Of a DNA stretch of 64,000 nucleotides, positions 61,320 to 64,000 are shown piece by piece. Origin of the DNA: Pseudonocardia kujensis (GTDB lineage Bacteria > Actinomycetota > Actinomycetes > Mycobacteriales > Pseudonocardiaceae); NCBI RefSeq assembly GCF_021283305.1, contig NZ_JAJSOK010000005.1, positions 124,001 to 188,000 on the forward strand, in the 5' to 3' direction. The position numbers and the translations under genes were made by a program. Below the pieces are notes generated by a model. That model was not told the DNA's origin. It ran no database searches and saw nothing but the letters and a program-made list of their open reading frames with translations. Each line of letters opens with the position of its first letter. Position 1 is the first letter of the stretch.

Positions 61320-62096
61320 TCAGAAGAGCGCCTTGCCGCCGTCGAGCCGGATGACGGCGCCCGTGAGGTAGGACGAGCAGGTCGACAGGAACAACAGCGT
61401 CTCGGCGACGTCGTCGGCGTCGCCGTTGCGGAACTCGTACCGTGATCCGATCCGAATGGTGCCGTCCTCCACGAGGGGCTCGCCCCGGTAGCGCCGGAGG
61501 GCGTCGTTCGTCCCGTCGTCGGAGCGGTAGAACTGGGTCGGCGCGACGGCGTTGCACTGCACGGTCGGCGACAGCGCCACCGCGAGCTGCTCCATCAGTC
61601 GGACCAGTGCGGTCTTGGAGAGGCCGTGGGGGATGAGGTTCGGCCATGCCTCGGTGGTCGAGTTGCCCACCAGCGCAATGATCCGCCCGCGCCCCTGCTT
61701 CTTCATGACCTTCGCGGCTTCCTGGCTGAGGAAGAAGGGACCCCGGATGTTGACACCGAAGGACGCGTCGAAGTCGTCCTCGGTGACGTCCTCGAACTCC
61801 TTCGGGCGCAGCGAGCTCGCGTTGTGGATCAGGACGCTGAGATCCCCCTTCCAACCGAATGCCCGCTGCACCAAGGTCCGCGCGTCGCCGGTGTTCGACA
61901 CGTCGGACTCGATCGCGATCGCGTCACCGCCTGCGGCGCGGATGAGATCGACGGTCTCCGCTGCCAGCGTCGACTGCCTCCAGTGGTTGACCACCACGGA
62001 CGCTCCGGCTCGGGCAAAGTGCTGTGCGAACGTGCGGCCGGCCCGCTCCGCCGAGCCGGTGATCAGGACCGTTCTGCCGGCGAGTTGCGGGTCCAT
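61320..62096 (-). CDS. atypical short-chain dehydrogenase/reductase lacking the catalytic Tyr
   Basis: From ATG 62096 (AGGAGAG upstream) this gives 258 residues. The SDR fold is clear: RTVLITGSAERAGRTFAQHF, LSVLIHNASSLRP, GVNIRGPFFLSQEAAKVMKK and SYLTGAVIRLDGG. The nucleotide motif is TGSAERAG rather than TGxxxGxG. The active-site Tyr of YxxxK is His157 with Lys161 kept (HGLSK). It may therefore be a binding protein or use a changed mechanism. It is the last gene of the FAD-oxidoreductase/amidohydrolase unit. Confidence 0.8.
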   Translation of the reverse strand: MDPQLAGRTVLITGSAERAGRTFAQHFARAGASVVVNHWRQSTLAAETVDLIRAAGGDAIAIESDVSNTGDARTLVQRAFGWKGDLSVLIHNASSLRPKEFEDVTEDDFDASFGVNIRGPFFLSQEAAKVMKKQGRGRIIALVGNSTTEAWPNLIPHGLSKTALVRLMEQLAVALSPTVQCNAVAPTQFYRSDDGTNDALRRYRGEPLVEDGTIRIGSRYEFRNGDADDVAETLLFLSTCSSYLTGAVIRLDGGKALF

Positions 62097-62205
62097 GCTT
62101 CTCTCCTGTCCTCCACCTCGGGACGAGATGGTCGTGTCGATGTGTGCTGCGGTCCGATCGGAGGCCTGCCTCGGCCGGGCGGACCATGTCGTTGGCGGTA
62201 CCGGG

Positions 62206-63480
62206 TCAGACCTCGCGGACACCCGCTCTCCACACAGCCTTCGTCAGCGGCACCCCGGGGCGGTAGGCGAGGTGGGCGATCGAGGGTGCATCGAGCGCCT
62301 GGAGGTCTGCTCGTGCACCGGGACGAACGACGCCGACGGCCGGTTGTGGCGTGCCGAGTGGATCGCGCCAGCCGTCCTCGTGCATCCCGAGCGCGACCGC
62401 ACCGCCCAGTGTGGCCGCCCGGACCGCCTCCCGGACCGACAGCCCCATCTGGAGGGTGGCGGTAGCCACGCAGAAGGCCATCGAGGTGGTGAAGGACGTA
62501 CCCGGATTGCAGTTGGTCGCGATGGCGACGACCGCCCCCGCATCGAGCAGGCGGCGAGCTGGTGCCAGAGGCATCCGGGTGGAGAGGTCACACGCCGGCA
62601 GCACGGTGGCGACTGTGCCCCGCGTGCCGGCCCCCCAGGAGGAGGCGAGGGCCTCGACGTCGTCGTCGGTGAGGAACCCGACGTGGTCCACGCTGAGAGC
62701 GTCGTACTCGACCGCGAGTCGTACACCGGGGCCGTGCCCGAGCTGGTTGCCGTGGAGTCTGCGCGCGAGACCGCGCTCTCTCGCACTCGCGAGGACCCGG
62801 CGGGTGGCCGCACCGTCGAAGGCGCCGGTCTCGCAGAACGCGTCCACCGCCGTGACGAGGGGAGCGACCGCGTCGAGCATGGGGCCGGTCACGAGGTCCA
62901 GGTAGGCATCCGGATCGTCGCCCTCGGGCACGATGTGCGCCCCGAGGAAGGTGACGGTGTCGACATGCCGACCCGCGACGCGTGCGGCCCGCAGCTCGTC
63001 GGCGACCGTGAGGCCGTAGCCGGTCTTGGTCTCGATCGTGGTCGTGCCGCCACGGCGGGCCTCACCGATCAGCCGTGCCAGGTTGGCGGCGAGCTCCGCG
63101 TCGCTGGCCGCGCGGGTGGCCCGGACCGTGACACCGATACCGCCGGCCGAGTACGGCTGTCCGGACATGCGGGCCTCGAACTCGGCGGTCCGCTGCCCGC
63201 CGAAGACCATGTGGGTGTGCGAGTCGACCCAGCCGGGAAGCACCGCACGGCCGCCCAGATCGACTCTCCGGTCCGCGGCCGGTGCGGCGGCGGCCGAGCC
63301 GACCCATGCAAGGCGATCGCCCTCGACCACGACCGCGGCGTCGGTGATCCTTCCGCCGTTCTCGTCGTCGTTCGTCGTCAGTTCCGCGATGCCGTCGAGA
63401 AGGACGGACCCCTTCCCCACGGTCGTGTCCTGGTGTCCGTCCTCACGTCCGGGCTCGTCGCCGCGCTGCATGAGGCTCAT
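62206..63480 (-). CDS. hutI: imidazolonepropionase-like amidohydrolase (HutI family)
   Basis: The protein has 424 residues from ATG 63480, which overlaps the upstream gene (ATGA). ATG 63471 is possible. It has LGGRAVLPGWVDSHTHMVFG (two metal His), GGTTTIETKTGYGLTVADEL, FLGAHIVPEGDDPDAYLDLV and RRLHGNQLGHGPGVRLAVEY. HutI hydrolyses imidazolone-5-propionate in histidine breakdown. The metal-ligand Asp expected in ATDxNPG is Asn323 here (ATNCNPGTS), so activity or substrate may differ. No hutH or hutU is in the window. Confidence 0.8.
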   Translation of the reverse strand: MSLMQRGDEPGREDGHQDTTVGKGSVLLDGIAELTTNDDENGGRITDAAVVVEGDRLAWVGSAAAAPAADRRVDLGGRAVLPGWVDSHTHMVFGGQRTAEFEARMSGQPYSAGGIGVTVRATRAASDAELAANLARLIGEARRGGTTTIETKTGYGLTVADELRAARVAGRHVDTVTFLGAHIVPEGDDPDAYLDLVTGPMLDAVAPLVTAVDAFCETGAFDGAATRRVLASARERGLARRLHGNQLGHGPGVRLAVEYDALSVDHVGFLTDDDVEALASSWGAGTRGTVATVLPACDLSTRMPLAPARRLLDAGAVVAIATNCNPGTSFTTSMAFCVATATLQMGLSVREAVRAATLGGAVALGMHEDGWRDPLGTPQPAVGVVRPGARADLQALDAPSIAHLAYRPGVPLTKAVWRAGVREV

Positions 63481-64000
63481 CCTCGCGACTGCTGTTCCCG
63501 CGGCGCACGCAGCCGTGAGAACTGTGCCGTCGAGTAGGTGCGAGCGCTGAACGGGCTGGCGAAGGGGATGGTGGTGTGGTCCTTCCCGTCCAGCTCGCTC
63601 TCGATGACGTGCCGGAGCAGCTCCCCCACGATCGGTGCCGTCTTGAACTGGGTGCCGGAGGTCGCCATCGCGACGAAGAGGCCGTCGACGCAGGTCCGGT
63701 CGTAGATCGGGAGCCAGTCCTCGGCGGCGTCGTAGAGCCCTACGACGCCGCTGCGGGCCCGCGGGATTCCCAGGTCCGGGATGCGTCGGGCCATCCGCAG
63801 GGTGGTGCGTTCCCACGCGGTGGCCGTCACGTGGCGGTCGAACCGATCCGGGTCCTCGATAATTGTCTGCTCGTCGGCCAGGTCGCCGTTGCTTCCGCCG
63901 AGGAAGGCATCACCCCGCTCGGGCCGGAAGTTGATGTTGAGATCACCGTCCACCAGGTGCACGCCCTGGAGCGCGAGGTCCAGCCCGGGGGGCGACGCGA
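63477..64000 (-). CDS. FAD-dependent oxidoreductase (DAO family), 5' part outside window
   Basis: The visible C-terminal 174 codons run off the right edge. DLNINFRPERGDAFLGGSNG, VVGLYDAAEDWLPIYDRT, VDGLFVAMATSGTQFKTAPI and VGELLRHVIESELDG match the C-terminal half of sarcosine/glycine-oxidase-like DAO enzymes, with the GTQFKTAP loop near the flavin. It would oxidise a secondary or primary amine and pass products to the amidohydrolase and SDR. It is coupled to the HutI-like gene by ATGA. Confidence 0.78.
   Translation of the reverse strand, partial: ASPPGLDLALQGVHLVDGDLNINFRPERGDAFLGGSNGDLADEQTIIEDPDRFDRHVTATAWERTTLRMARRIPDLGIPRARSGVVGLYDAAEDWLPIYDRTCVDGLFVAMATSGTQFKTAPIVGELLRHVIESELDGKDHTTIPFASPFSARTYSTAQFSRLRAPREQQSRG

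Overview
This is a GC-rich window (roughly 70% G+C by eye) with GTG and TTG starts, ATGA/GTGA gene overlaps, F420-dependent enzymes and actinobacterial gene families such as DUF3040, PucR-type regulators and a 3Fe-4S ferredoxin with a P450. It looks chromosomal and comes from an actinomycete, probably Pseudonocardiales (a Pseudonocardia-like organism). That placement is inferred from protein character, not from a marker gene.

Layout. (a) 1-2.7 kb: a ketopantoate-reductase-like gene cut by the window edge, an alpha/beta hydrolase and a divergent LysR regulator. (b) 2.7-8 kb: an insertion-sequence graveyard with a tRNA-Val-like 3' half, IS110, IS3, IS481 and ISL3-type transposase scraps, a broken meta-cleavage aldolase and a 45-bp repeat. 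Interspersed are an intact YefM-YoeB toxin-antitoxin pair and a TetR/SRPBCC/DUF1304 unit. (c) 7.9-16 kb: a TetR regulator facing a beta-oxidation-like operon (thiolase, enoyl-CoA hydratase, SDR, F420-type LLM oxidoreductase, acyl-CoA ligase), then a secreted hydrolase and a small secreted protein. (d) 16-16.5 kb: fragments of acetaldehyde dehydrogenase and 4-hydroxy-2-oxovalerate aldolase. (e) 16.5-37.6 kb: the main metabolic locus. A PucR regulator lies between two outward-facing arms, each with a DUF917 gene, a hydantoinase/oxoprolinase gene and a three-subunit molybdenum hydroxylase. The right arm continues with DUF1028, an NTF2-like protein, an LLM oxidoreductase, a clear F420-dependent glucose-6-phosphate dehydrogenase, an alpha/beta hydrolase and an M20 amidohydrolase. 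I read it as a catabolic system for an unknown N-heterocycle or cyclic amide.

(f) 37.6-43.6 kb: a TRIC-type channel, MarR regulator, NADP-type glutamate dehydrogenase, D-amino-acid-dehydrogenase-like FAD enzyme, DUF3040 membrane protein and universal stress protein. (g) 43.7-52 kb: a stress island (GreA-like factor, PRC-barrel-like protein, hydrolase, STAS protein, PucR/CdaR-like regulator, universal-stress pseudogene, flavohemoprotein). The upstream region of each of its transcription units carries one copy of a 17-bp motif, TTGCC-RNGNTCC-GGCAA. This is the strongest undescribed regulatory signal I see. (h) 52-59 kb: a decayed ferredoxin reductase next to an intact reductase-ferredoxin-P450 set with an AraC regulator, then the start of a decayed kdp operon. 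(i) 59-64 kb: a Tat-exported MBL-fold lipoprotein, a quinone-oxidoreductase scrap, and a unit of FAD oxidoreductase, imidazolonepropionase-like amidohydrolase and SDR. The last two each lack a key catalytic or metal-binding residue.

Family names come from recognising motifs by eye. No database search was run.
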